Of a stretch of DNA of 13,848 nt, positions 7,617 through 13,848 are shown piece by piece (within the stretch, counting starts at the first letter, position 1; each line of letters opens with the position of its first letter). A model generated the notes under the pieces. It was not told the origin of the DNA, ran no database searches, and saw only the letters and a program-made list of their open reading frames with translations. The stretch spans positions 1 to 13,848 of the forward strand of contig CAMOGO010000007.1 of the NCBI GenBank assembly GCA_946614075.1, read 5' to 3'. The DNA comes from an uncultured Lachnospiraceae bacterium (GTDB taxonomy: Bacteria > Bacillota_A > Clostridia > Lachnospirales > Lachnospiraceae). Position numbers and translations under genes: made by a program.

Positions 7617-7665
7617 CTTCATGAAGCCTGTTACTTAAACTTTCTGATCTTGAGAAATCCCGCGA

Positions 7666-8781
7666 TTAAGCAAGCATCTCTACCATCTGATCCATGTACT
7701 CCGGATGAGTCATCTTAGCCTTTACCATGCCATTGATATCAGCATCAGCCAGAACCTGCTGGAACTCAGCCTTTGCCTCGTCGGTCAGAGCGGTAACCTT
7801 TGCGCCGCCCTTCTCGCAATCCTCAACAGCGGTCTGCTCGTAAGCGATCGCATACTCGAACTGCTTGTCGGTAGCTGCTGCCATGCACTCATCAAAGATA
7901 GCCTTGAACTCATCGCTCAGAGCATCGTATGCAGCCGGGTTAACCAGGACAACGTGCGGAGAGTAAACATGCTCGGTCATGGTGATGTACGGCTGAACAT
8001 CATAGAAGTGGTTGGAAACGATGATGGCGAAAGGATTCTCCTGGCCATCCATGGTACCCTGCTGAAGAGCGGTGTACAGCTCGGAGAAAGCCATCGGAGC
8101 CGGGTTTGCACCAAGCGCGGTCCATGCTGCCAGATGTACATCGTTATCCATGGTACGAAGCTTCAGACCCTTAACGTCAGCGACGCAGGTAACTTCCTTC
8201 TTGGAGTTGGTCAGGTTACGGAAACCGTTCTCCCATACGGATGCGCCGTACAGACCGCCGTTCTCCTTGATTCCCTGATAGATGGTCTTTCCAAGATCGG
8301 AGAAGAGCAGGATGTCCTTCGCCTGATCACGGTTCAGTACCAGGTACGGGGTATCATACAGATAGTAATCCGGATAGGTGGAAACCAGCGGGGAGGTAGC
8401 GGTGACAACGATCTGGATGTCGCCGATCTGAGTGTTCTCGGTAGCGGTCTGGTCATCGCCGAGGATGTTATCCTGATACAGGTCGATGTACATTCTGCCG
8501 CCGGACTTCTCAGTGATCATTTCCTTAAAGAAGGTACCAGCATCCTTGGAGCAGTTGGTCGTAACGTTAGAGAAGATCATGACGACTTCGGCATTCTTCT
8601 TCAGCTCGTCCTCTGCTGCAGTGTCTCCGCCTGCTGCCTGAGTGCCTGCGTCTGCTGCCGGAGCAGAGCTGCTGGAGCTTCCGGAATTTCCGCATCCGCC
8701 GAGGATGCTGGCTGCTGCTACGCCTACAGCACCAGCTGCCATGCCGCGCATGAAGTCTCTACGTGAGATTGATTTTTTCAT
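7666..8781 (-). CDS. dctP: TRAP transporter substrate-binding lipoprotein DctP with a Tat-type signal
   Basis: The extracytoplasmic solute receptor (371 residues) captures a carboxylate substrate for DctQM. The N-terminus has SRRDFM (residues 6-11), a hydrophobic stretch, and a lipobox LGGC with Cys30. This suggests Tat export followed by lipid anchoring. A Ser/Ala/Gly-rich linker runs from about 31 to 60. The DctP fold follows: ENGFRNLTNSKK (184-195), GLKLRTM with Arg209 at the position of the conserved carboxylate-binding arginine, MAFSELYTALQQGTMDGQENP (230-250, Asn249), and HVVLVN. The ATG at 8781 is 10 bases after AGGAGG; the ATG at 8790 is only one or two bases away from it, so the downstream one is preferred. 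It is first in the block, behind a near-consensus promoter with inverted repeats. Close relatives bind hexuronates or other sugar acids; the exact ligand is unknown. Confidence 0.95.
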   Translation of the reverse strand: MKKSISRRDFMRGMAAGAVGVAAASILGGCGNSGSSSSSAPAADAGTQAAGGDTAAEDELKKNAEVVMIFSNVTTNCSKDAGTFFKEMITEKSGGRMYIDLYQDNILGDDQTATENTQIGDIQIVVTATSPLVSTYPDYYLYDTPYLVLNRDQAKDILLFSDLGKTIYQGIKENGGLYGASVWENGFRNLTNSKKEVTCVADVKGLKLRTMDNDVHLAAWTALGANPAPMAFSELYTALQQGTMDGQENPFAIIVSNHFYDVQPYITMTEHVYSPHVVLVNPAAYDALSDEFKAIFDECMAAATDKQFEYAIAYEQTAVEDCEKGGAKVTALTDEAKAEFQQVLADADINGMVKAKMTHPEYMDQMVEMLA

Positions 8782-8836
8782 TGGTATCATTCCTCCTTAA
8801 ATATGTCATGCCTCTTAGTGAGGCTATGAACTCTGT

Positions 8837-8862
8837 GACAGCACTATTTTTTTCGTGCTGTC
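8837..8862. repeat. Inverted repeat in the dctP leader, possible operator
   Basis: GACAGCAC (8837-8844) and GTGCTGTC (8855-8862) are perfect 8-base complements 10 bases apart, with a T-rich centre. They lie just downstream of the expected dctP transcription start (about 8875). The related palindrome ACAG-N2-CTGT (8898-8907) overlaps the dctP -35 box, so the same half-site occurs three times. This fits binding sites of a dimeric repressor on either side of the -10 box. It could instead be an RNA hairpin, but no U-tract follows. Confidence 0.6.
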
Positions 8863-8881
8863 TACCCAAAGTGATACTCGT

Positions 8882-8910
8882 AGTATAGATTGAAAACACA
8901 GCACTGTCAA
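8882..8910 (-). promoter_or_regulatory. Near-consensus sigma-A promoter of the dctPQM genes
   Basis: On the minus strand TTGACA (8905-8910), a 17-base spacer and TATACT (8882-8887) make a nearly perfect promoter. The leader to the dctP ATG at 8781 is about 95 bases. So strong a promoter for a catabolic transporter usually needs a repressor. The ACAGCAC repeats overlapping the -35 and lying just past the start are candidates for its binding. Confidence 0.82.
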
Positions 8911-8986
8911 CGAAAAAAAAGTGATTTCGGAGTTCTAGGATTAATTATTTTTTACATCTTAACGGTTTTCCGGCGATAGTTTTTAT

Positions 8987-9014
8987 TTGATTTCAGCATT
9001 TTTCTGTGTATGAT
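8987..9014 (+). promoter_or_regulatory. Possible promoter of the GNAT gene
   Basis: TTGATT (8987-8992), a 16-base spacer and TATGAT (9009-9014) form a reasonable but not strong sigma-A promoter. Transcription would begin near 9021 and leave a leader of about 130 bases. The dctP-GNAT gap (8782-9151, 370 bases) otherwise holds the dctP promoter, its inverted repeats and this leader. No small gene is supported in it. Confidence 0.45.
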
Positions 9015-9070
9015 GGATGAAAGCGATTCCGGCTTTCTCCATGTTTCGGCGATTTTTACAAAACCGGACT

Positions 9071-9119
9071 CAGCCTTCAAAATACCGGAATGGAAATCCG
9101 GAAGAAAAGCCCCCGGCTG
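9071..9119 (+). other. Possible structured leader upstream of the GNAT gene
   Basis: An inner stem CCGGA/TCCGG (9085-9089 with 9097-9101, 7-base loop) sits inside an outer CAGCC/GGCTG pairing (9071-9075 with 9115-9119). CCGG occurs five times between 9030 and 9120. No known riboswitch or T-box signature was recognised. The structure may simply be chance pairing. Confidence 0.25.
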
Positions 9120-9151
9120 TCTTTCCTGCTTCCATTCAGAAAGGGATTATC

Positions 9152-9688
9152 ATGCTTGTTTTTCGTTCTTCTACCCTCGAAGATATCGATGCCATGATGG
9201 AAATCGTCCACGCCGGCATCGCCCTTTTAGCCAGCCAGAACATCGACCAGTGGCAGCGCGGCTATCCCAATCGGCCTCTTTTGGTCTCTGACGTAGGAAA
9301 TGGGATCGGCTATGTCGTCATCGATACCGACTACTCCCAGACCATTCCTGTTGCCATGTGCGCCGTCACGTTCGGCGATGAGGCAGATTACCGGGAAATC
9401 CGGGATGGAAACTGGCTTACGGGCTCGTCCGTCAATTACGCGACCATCCACCGCGGTGCCGTCCGCGGCGACTGCTACGGGAAGGGGTACTCGGATTTCC
9501 TCTTCCGAAGCGTCGAGGACATGGCAAGAAAAAACGGCGCGGACAGCGTCCGTGCCGATACACACCCGGAAAATATTGCCATGCAGAAAACGATGGCCAG
9601 AAATGGCTATACGCCATGCGGGATGATCACGATCCAGTCTGGACCCGAAGGCGGCACCGACCGGATCGCGTATGAAAAGCTTCTTTAA
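9152..9688 (+). CDS. GNAT-family N-acetyltransferase
   Basis: A 178-residue protein with the GNAT fold, transferring an acetyl group from acetyl-CoA to an amine. It opens with the usual LVFRSSTLEDIDAMMEIV, then the IDQWQRGYPN stretch (31-40) common in one GNAT subgroup. The acetyl-CoA loop follows at HRGAVRGDCYGKGYSDFLF (100-118), and then the C-terminal DTHPENIAMQKTMARNGY block (136-153). The ATG at 9152 is chosen because AGAAAGGGA precedes it and it starts the domain directly. An in-frame ATG at 9017 would add 45 residues unrelated to the family and lies at the predicted promoter. The acceptor cannot be predicted. The gene diverges from dctP and its stop overlaps the rsmI stop by four bases on the opposite strand. 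Confidence 0.88.
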   Translation: MLVFRSSTLEDIDAMMEIVHAGIALLASQNIDQWQRGYPNRPLLVSDVGNGIGYVVIDTDYSQTIPVAMCAVTFGDEADYREIRDGNWLTGSSVNYATIHRGAVRGDCYGKGYSDFLFRSVEDMARKNGADSVRADTHPENIAMQKTMARNGYTPCGMITIQSGPEGGTDRIAYEKLL

Positions 9689-10524
9689 AGGAGCGCCTGG
9701 TAAATATCCCTTTTGCTCACGCCGCGGTCCTTCGCCGCCAGCTTCATCGCCTCCTTGCGGTCGATCCCCTGCGACGTGTAAAGAGCCACATGCTCCTCGA
9801 CCGTCATGCTCTCCCAGCTTTTCTGCTGCTCCTTTTTGATTTCCTCCGGATCGCGTCCGCGGATCACGAGCACATACTCGCCGCGCGGCTCCTCCGTCTC
9901 AAATCGTACATTCAGGCCTCCCAGCGTGTCCGGGAGGCATTTTTCATGCACCTTCGTAAGCTCCTTCACCAGACTACAGGGGCGATCCTCACCCAGAGTC
10001 TGCGCCAGCTCTTTGACCGTCTCCTTCAGACGATGCGGGGCCTCGTAAAGCACGATGGTGCGGGTTTCCTCCACGAGCTCCTCCAGGATCCGTCTGCGTT
10101 CCTTTTTATCCGGAGGCAGGAAGGCCTCAAAGGCAAAACGCCTGGTCGGCTGCCCGGACATGGTAAGGGCCGTGATGCAAGCGCAGGCTCCCGGCAGGGA
10201 GGTGACGGTCACGCCTGCCTCCAGGGCCTGGCGCACCAGTTCCTCGCCCGGATCGGAGATGCCCGGCGTGCCAGCGTCCGTGACAACGGCGATATTCTGT
10301 CCTTCCAGAAGCTTCTCCACGAGAACCTTCGCTTTATCGTACTTATTGAACTCATGGTAGCTGGTGAGCGGGGTGTGGATGTCAAAATGCGTCAGGAGGC
10401 GGACGCTGTTCCGCGTATCCTCCGCCGCAATCAGGTCAACCTCCTTCAGGATGCGCAGCACACGCATCGTGATATCCTCCAGATTCCCGATTGGGGTCGC
10501 GCATAAATACAGGGTTCCTGCCAT
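9685..10524 (-). CDS. rsmI: 16S rRNA (cytidine-1402 2'-O)-methyltransferase RsmI
   Basis: This 279-residue SAM-dependent enzyme methylates the ribose of C1402 in the decoding centre of 16S rRNA. It is a tetrapyrrole-methylase-fold protein. LYLCATPIGNLEDIT (5-19) is the family N-terminus. AEDTRN (34-39), TSYHE (54-58), TDAGTPGISDPGEELV (82-97) and SLPGACACITAL (109-120) are the conserved blocks. The C-terminal extension has EEIKKEQQKSWESM and the DRGVSKRDIYQALL tail. AGGAG six bases before the ATG supports the start. It lies 82 bases behind the adenine methyltransferase on the same strand, in the order seen in Bacillus (holB, ricT, yabB, rsmI). Its 3' end meets the GNAT gene head-on with no terminator between. 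Confidence 0.97.
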   Translation of the reverse strand: MAGTLYLCATPIGNLEDITMRVLRILKEVDLIAAEDTRNSVRLLTHFDIHTPLTSYHEFNKYDKAKVLVEKLLEGQNIAVVTDAGTPGISDPGEELVRQALEAGVTVTSLPGACACITALTMSGQPTRRFAFEAFLPPDKKERRRILEELVEETRTIVLYEAPHRLKETVKELAQTLGEDRPCSLVKELTKVHEKCLPDTLGGLNVRFETEEPRGEYVLVIRGRDPEEIKKEQQKSWESMTVEEHVALYTSQGIDRKEAMKLAAKDRGVSKRDIYQALL

Positions 10525-10606
10525 CTTCTTCTCCTATCGTACCATAACCATGCTGCCGAAGGCTCGATTCCCCTCGCCTCCGGACCTTTATTAACACTTT
10601 ACCAGC

Positions 10607-11455
10607 CTAGTATCCATAGATTTCCCGAATTTCATCGGTATAAACGCCAGGCTCGCGGTAGACGATGATCGGCGCCTCGACCTTCAGATACGGCTTGCCG
10701 CCCCGGATGGCCTCGATCAGCACCATGTTCGCCTCCTGATCGGCAAAGGGATGCACCAGCTTCATCCGCTTCGGCTCCAGCCGGTATTTCTTCAGGGTTT
10801 CGAAAAGCTCCGTCAGGCGGTGGGGCCGATGGACGAGATAGAGCCGTCCGCCCGGCTTCAGCACCTGCGCTGCATTTGCCGCCACATCCTCGAAGGTGCA
10901 GCAAATCTCATGCCGCGCGATCGCCTTGGTGGATGCCGGGTTCGTCAGTCCCCCGCCGGAATTCATATACGGCGGATTGCAGGTGACAACGTCAAACACC
11001 GATTTCCCGTAAAGCTCCGCTGCCTTCCGGATGTCGCCCGGCCTGGGCCGGACGCGGTCCTCGATACCGTTGATCCTCACGCTCCGGTACGCCATCTGCG
11101 CGAGGTCCTTCTGGATCTCCAGCGCACAAATCTCCTGACACTCGGACTTAGCTGCCATGAGAATCGCCACAATGCCATTCCCGCTGCACATGTCCAGCAT
11201 TTTTTCCTCTTTGCGCACGGAGGCAAAGCCGCTTAAAAGCACGGCGTCCATCCCAAAGCAGAAGCGCTTCGGATCCTGTATGATCACAAAATGGCTGCGC
11301 TGCAGATCATCCAGCCGCTCTCCCGGCAGGAGAAGCTGCTTCGCATACTCCAGTCTTTCCTCCCAGGTCTCCTCCTGGCCCAGGAACTCCTCCAGGCCGA
11401 AGATCAATGGGACATTACTCTGTCTGTCCGGCTCCCTCTGCCCGGCTTGCGCCAT
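10607..11455 (-). CDS. tRNA1(Val) (adenine37-N6)-methyltransferase family protein (YabB/TrmN6-like)
   Basis: A class I SAM-dependent methyltransferase that probably modifies an adenine in tRNA. The conserved protein begins near LLLPGERLDDLQR (residues 42-54 of the chosen 282). RFCFGMDAVLLSGFA follows, then the SAM motif MLDMCSGNGIVAIL (86-99), and then the N6-adenine catalytic motif NPPY (160-163) in DVVTCNPPYMNSGGG. The start is uncertain because the first codons overlap the end of ricT in another frame. Candidates are ATG 11536, ATG 11479, ATG 11455 and TTG 11407; none has a strong ribosome site. ATG 11455 (GGAAAG upstream, 41-base overlap) is used here. Still longer reading, open to 11881, is a shadow of the ricT repeat tail. 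Coupled translation with ricT is likely. Confidence 0.88.
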   Translation of the reverse strand: MAQAGQREPDRQSNVPLIFGLEEFLGQEETWEERLEYAKQLLLPGERLDDLQRSHFVIIQDPKRFCFGMDAVLLSGFASVRKEEKMLDMCSGNGIVAILMAAKSECQEICALEIQKDLAQMAYRSVRINGIEDRVRPRPGDIRKAAELYGKSVFDVVTCNPPYMNSGGGLTNPASTKAIARHEICCTFEDVAANAAQVLKPGGRLYLVHRPHRLTELFETLKKYRLEPKRMKLVHPFADQEANMVLIEAIRGGKPYLKVEAPIIVYREPGVYTDEIREIYGY

Positions 11456-12926
11456 CTGACTTTCCGGAGTCAGAGTCATTTCGTCTTCTGCCGAAAGGCC
11501 GGCCTGGTCTGCGATATCCCTTTCCGGAACGTTCATTTCCTGTCTTTTTCTCCTGCGAATTCTCTTCTGCGGACTCCCGGCGCGCAGTCTGCTCCTGGTG
11601 GTCCGGATTGTCCCGGCGCTCGGCGTCATCCCGACGGTCCGAATTCTCACGCCGATCCGTATTTCCCCGACGGTCCCTGCGTCCGGCATTGTCTCGGCGC
11701 TCGCTGCCGTCCCGACGCTCGGCATTCTCCTTGCGTTCCGGATTGTCCTTGCGGTCCGCATTATCCCGGCGATCATTGTTTCTGCGGTTCGGGCGGGAAT
11801 TTCTCTCGCGATGCGTGCTTTCCGCTCCCTCAGCACCGAGTCCTTCGGAAGCTGTCTCCGCGCGGTCTGCACTCTCCGCATTCAGATCCGCCTCACCGCG
11901 CATCTGGTTCTGGTTCTGGCCCTGGTTCTTGCCCCGGCGGTCACGGGAGCGCTTCTTGCCGCCCTCCCGGTTCTCCGGCTTGGTACCCTCTCCGGTATTC
12001 TTCCCGCTTCCGGCCGCCTTCATCTCGACAGCCGCAAACTCCTCGTCAAATTCCTCAGAGGAAGCTGCCAGGACATCCTCGCTGGCCGCCTCGCACTTGC
12101 ATTTGTGCCGGCGCGGCCGGAACTTCAGATCGTCCACGGAATATTCCTTCAGTTCCTTCTCATCGCCGTCCAGCGACACGAGCAGCTTGACCGTCTGGCG
12201 CAGGACATTGACCGAGGACACCTCGCCTCGGACGCCATCCTTGGCGATGACACGGTCTCCGACATAGGGCAGCTTGCTGTTCAGGTACTCGTAGGTTTCC
12301 TCCTCATTTTTCAGGCAGCACATCAGGCGCCCGCAGGTGCCGGAAATCTTGGTCGGGTTGAGGGAAAGGTTCTGCTCCTTCGCCATCTTGATAGATACCG
12401 GCGCAAACTCCGACAGGAAGGTGTGGCAGCAGAAAGGCCGCCCGCAGATACCGACGCCGCCTAAGATCTTGGTCTCGTCGCGCACGCCGATCTGCCGCAG
12501 CTCGATCCTCGTGCGGAAGACCGCTGCCAGATCCTTGACCAGCTCACGGAAGTCGATCCTGCCGTCTGCCGTGAAATAAAACAGTACCTTGTTATTGTCA
12601 AAGGTGTACTCTGCGTCGATCAGCTTCATCTCCAGCCCGCGGGCCTGGATTTTCTCCTGACAGATCGCAAACGCCTCTTTTTCCTTTACCTTATTGGCCA
12701 GCTCGATCTCGTCATCCTCCGGGGTGGCCGGTCTGAGGACCGGCTTTAAGGGCTGTACGACCTTGTCATCCTCGACCATCCGGTTTCCAAGGACAACGAA
12801 GCCATACTCAATGCCTCGTGCGGTCTCGACGATCACATGGCTGCCGCGCTCGATCTCAAACTCGCCCGGATCGAAATAATATACCTTGCCGGCTTCGCGA
12901 AAGCGAACTCCGATTACTTTTATCAT
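11415..12926 (-). CDS. ricT: PSP1-domain protein RicT (YaaT) with a long Arg/Asp-rich repeat tail
   Basis: RicT belongs to the RicA-RicF-RicT (Y-complex) of Firmicutes, which assists RNase Y in mRNA maturation and carries Fe-S clusters. Residues 1-275 are the normal protein: MIKVIGVRFREAGKVYYFDPG, the PSP1 domain (IELRQIGVRDETKILGGVGICGRPFCC) and conserved cysteines 161, 166, 167, 198, 203 and 204 in GICGRPFCC and GTCGRLMCC. Two further cysteines (276, 278) follow. Residues 280-503 are an extension of over 220 residues that is predicted disordered. It is acidic to about 300, Lys/Arg/Gln-rich around 320-345, a hexapeptide repeat at 384-446, then a basic end. Usual family members are about 270-300 residues long. 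AGGAGA 7 bases before the ATG fixes the start. holB lies 12 bases upstream and the adenine methyltransferase overlaps its 3' end. Confidence 0.95.
   Translation of the reverse strand: MIKVIGVRFREAGKVYYFDPGEFEIERGSHVIVETARGIEYGFVVLGNRMVEDDKVVQPLKPVLRPATPEDDEIELANKVKEKEAFAICQEKIQARGLEMKLIDAEYTFDNNKVLFYFTADGRIDFRELVKDLAAVFRTRIELRQIGVRDETKILGGVGICGRPFCCHTFLSEFAPVSIKMAKEQNLSLNPTKISGTCGRLMCCLKNEEETYEYLNSKLPYVGDRVIAKDGVRGEVSSVNVLRQTVKLLVSLDGDEKELKEYSVDDLKFRPRRHKCKCEAASEDVLAASSEEFDEEFAAVEMKAAGSGKNTGEGTKPENREGGKKRSRDRRGKNQGQNQNQMRGEADLNAESADRAETASEGLGAEGAESTHRERNSRPNRRNNDRRDNADRKDNPERKENAERRDGSERRDNAGRRDRRGNTDRRENSDRRDDAERRDNPDHQEQTARRESAEENSQEKKTGNERSGKGYRRPGRPFGRRRNDSDSGKSDGASRAEGAGQTE
11589..11777 (-). 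repeat. 18-bp imperfect tandem repeats encoding (D/E)RRDN-type hexapeptides in ricT
   Basis: About ten imperfect 18-base units encode a hexapeptide of the form x-(D/E)-R-(R/K)-(D/E)-N, for example ADRKDN, AERRDG, SERRDN, TDRREN and AERRDN (ricT residues 384-446). One unit has a three-residue insertion (AGRRDRRGN). The alternating charges suggest a flexible polyampholyte or an extended charged helix. On the opposite strand and in other frames the same repeat creates long spurious open frames. Confidence 0.85.
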
Positions 12927-12938
12927 ATATGGTTCTCC

Positions 12939-13848
12939 TTAGTCTGTATTGCCGCTCTCCTGCAGGGTGAGCAGCAAAAGCTCCATTGCATTGTCCGGAC
13001 TGACATTGGCCGCAAGGCGCAGCTCCGTCCTCCGGATCTCCTCTATGATCTGATTCAAAGCGTCAAAGGACACCTCCTTTGCCTGCCTTATGATATCCCA
13101 CTCTTCCTCCGCAAAGGACAGCGACGGGCCCTTTCCCTCCGGGCAGGCCTTCACCGCGAGGACATCCCGGTACCAAAGCCGGATCCACGAGACGAGCTCC
13201 CGGTAATCTGCGGTCTCGAGGTCTTTGAACAGGTCCGTCATCTGGCGGACATTCATGGTCTTCGCCTCCCGGACGAACCGGAGGGCAATCTGTTTCCTCA
13301 CCTGGAACGCCTCCGAGCGGACCAGATCAAAGGCCTGGCCCAGGCTTCCCTGCGCGAACGCCGCTGCCGCTGCCACATCCGCATTCTCCGGCAGGTCCGG
13401 CAGCGCCCTCAGCTGAGCGGTAATCACCTCATCCGGAAGCGGCCTCATCCGAAACCGCAGACACCGCGACAAAATGGTCGGCAGAAAGGTATCCGCATTC
13501 TGCGTCAAAAGCAGGATCACCGCATATTCCGGCGGCTCCTCGAGAGTCTTCAGAAGGGCATTCTGCGCCTGCACGGTCATCAGCTCCGCGTCCGGGACGA
13601 TGTAAACCTTGTATTTTCCGGAATAAGGACGGATCTGGGCATCCCCCACGATCTGCTCCCGGATCTCCGTGACACCGATCGATGCCTTTTCATGATGCAG
13701 ATACATCACATCCGGATGATTCTTCGACAGGAACTGGATGCAGGAGTGGCACTTGCCGCACGGCTCCTTACGCGCAGGGTCCGCCTGCACCGCCTCGCAC
13801 TCCAGGGTCATGGCAAAGGCATCCGCCATCATCTTCCGGCCGCTGCCC
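12939..13848 (-). CDS. holB: DNA polymerase III delta' subunit, 5' end beyond the window
   Basis: A clamp-loader subunit that helps place the sliding clamp on DNA. About 302 codons are visible and the frame continues past the right edge. It begins in a degenerate Walker A segment (GSGRKMMADAFAMTLEC), so the ATGs seen near 13832 are internal. Zinc ligands are the Cys of LEC and the CGKCHSC cluster. VDP-like family blocks follow: KVYIVPDAELMTVQAQNALLKTLEEPP, then TFLPTILSRCLRFRM with the SRC sensor motif. The C-terminal helical domain ends LLLLTLQESGNTD. The protein is close to the usual 310-330 residues, so only a short N-terminus should be missing. It precedes ricT by 12 bases, as in Bacillus subtilis. 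Confidence 0.94.
   Translation of the reverse strand, partial: GSGRKMMADAFAMTLECEAVQADPARKEPCGKCHSCIQFLSKNHPDVMYLHHEKASIGVTEIREQIVGDAQIRPYSGKYKVYIVPDAELMTVQAQNALLKTLEEPPEYAVILLLTQNADTFLPTILSRCLRFRMRPLPDEVITAQLRALPDLPENADVAAAAAFAQGSLGQAFDLVRSEAFQVRKQIALRFVREAKTMNVRQMTDLFKDLETADYRELVSWIRLWYRDVLAVKACPEGKGPSLSFAEEEWDIIRQAKEVSFDALNQIIEEIRRTELRLAANVSPDNAMELLLLTLQESGNTD

Noticed and set aside
7705..8766. A 353-codon plus-strand open frame opposite dctP
   Set aside because: It is the antisense shadow of dctP; composition and the lack of a ribosome site or family similarity argue against a gene.
10525..10606. A separate promoter or terminator between the adenine methyltransferase and rsmI
   Set aside because: Only a weak GCC/GGC pairing and poor -10-like sequences are visible; not enough to call either.
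11589..11777. A CRISPR-like array, suggested by regular 18-bp repeats
   Set aside because: The units are adjacent, imperfect and in frame with ricT, with no spacers.
11456..11881. An N-terminal Arg/Thr-rich extension of the adenine methyltransferase
   Set aside because: It is an out-of-frame reading of the ricT repeat tail and is not part of the methyltransferase family.
11407..12464. Several long plus-strand open frames rich in Arg/Ser/Pro opposite ricT
   Set aside because: They come from the ricT hexapeptide repeats, which stay open in several frames; no start signals or domains.

Overview
The window reads as chromosomal DNA of a moderately GC-rich Bacillota, most likely a clostridial (Lachnospiraceae-like) bacterium. 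The reasons are strong AGGAGG-type ribosome sites, textbook sigma-A promoters, a holB-ricT-methyltransferase-rsmI cluster as in Firmicutes, a Gram-positive type metG, and a TRAP transporter next to a PfkB kinase. The species assignment is inference. No rRNA, tRNA, CRISPR array, insertion sequence, phage gene or defence system was seen.

Layout. At 1-844 (minus) is the N-terminal part of metG, running off the left edge. At 964-2907 (plus) a secreted DUF885 metalloprotein is transcribed divergently from metG; the two promoters share one -35 box. A strong bidirectional terminator (2945-2980) separates it from a five-gene minus-strand block, in transcription order dctP (8781-7666), dctQ (7550-7053), dctM (7056-5770), a PfkB sugar-acid kinase (5594-4515) and gnd (4446-2995). 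A GNAT acetyltransferase (9152-9688, plus) diverges from dctP. It converges with rsmI (10524-9685), overlapping it by 4 bases. Upstream of rsmI on the minus strand are a tRNA1(Val)-type adenine methyltransferase (10607 to about 11455), ricT with an unusual arginine/aspartate repeat tail (11415-12926), and holB (12939 to the right edge, 5' end missing).

How they work together. The TRAP genes encode a three-part, ion-gradient-driven importer for an organic or sugar acid. The kinase would phosphorylate a (keto)gluconate-like substrate in the cytoplasm, and Gnd would oxidise 6-phosphogluconate to ribulose 5-phosphate, so the block looks like a sugar-acid catabolic module. Its regulation can be partly read from the DNA. 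There is a near-consensus dctP promoter with inverted repeats around it, a hairpin with a short T-tract between dctP and dctQ, a hairpin after dctM followed at once by a new promoter for kinase-gnd, and a hairpin just before gnd. The holB-ricT-methyltransferase-rsmI cluster is housekeeping (clamp loader, RNA maturation factor, RNA methylation). In Bacillus subtilis metG lies shortly downstream of rsmI, so the sugar-acid block, GNAT gene and DUF885 gene appear to occupy a variable slot within an ancestral neighbourhood.

No convincing novel biological system was found. The points most worth a second look are the shared -35 divergent promoter, the ricT repeat tail that carries the next gene's start, the operator-like repeats at dctP, and the unsettled substrate of the kinase-gnd-TRAP module.
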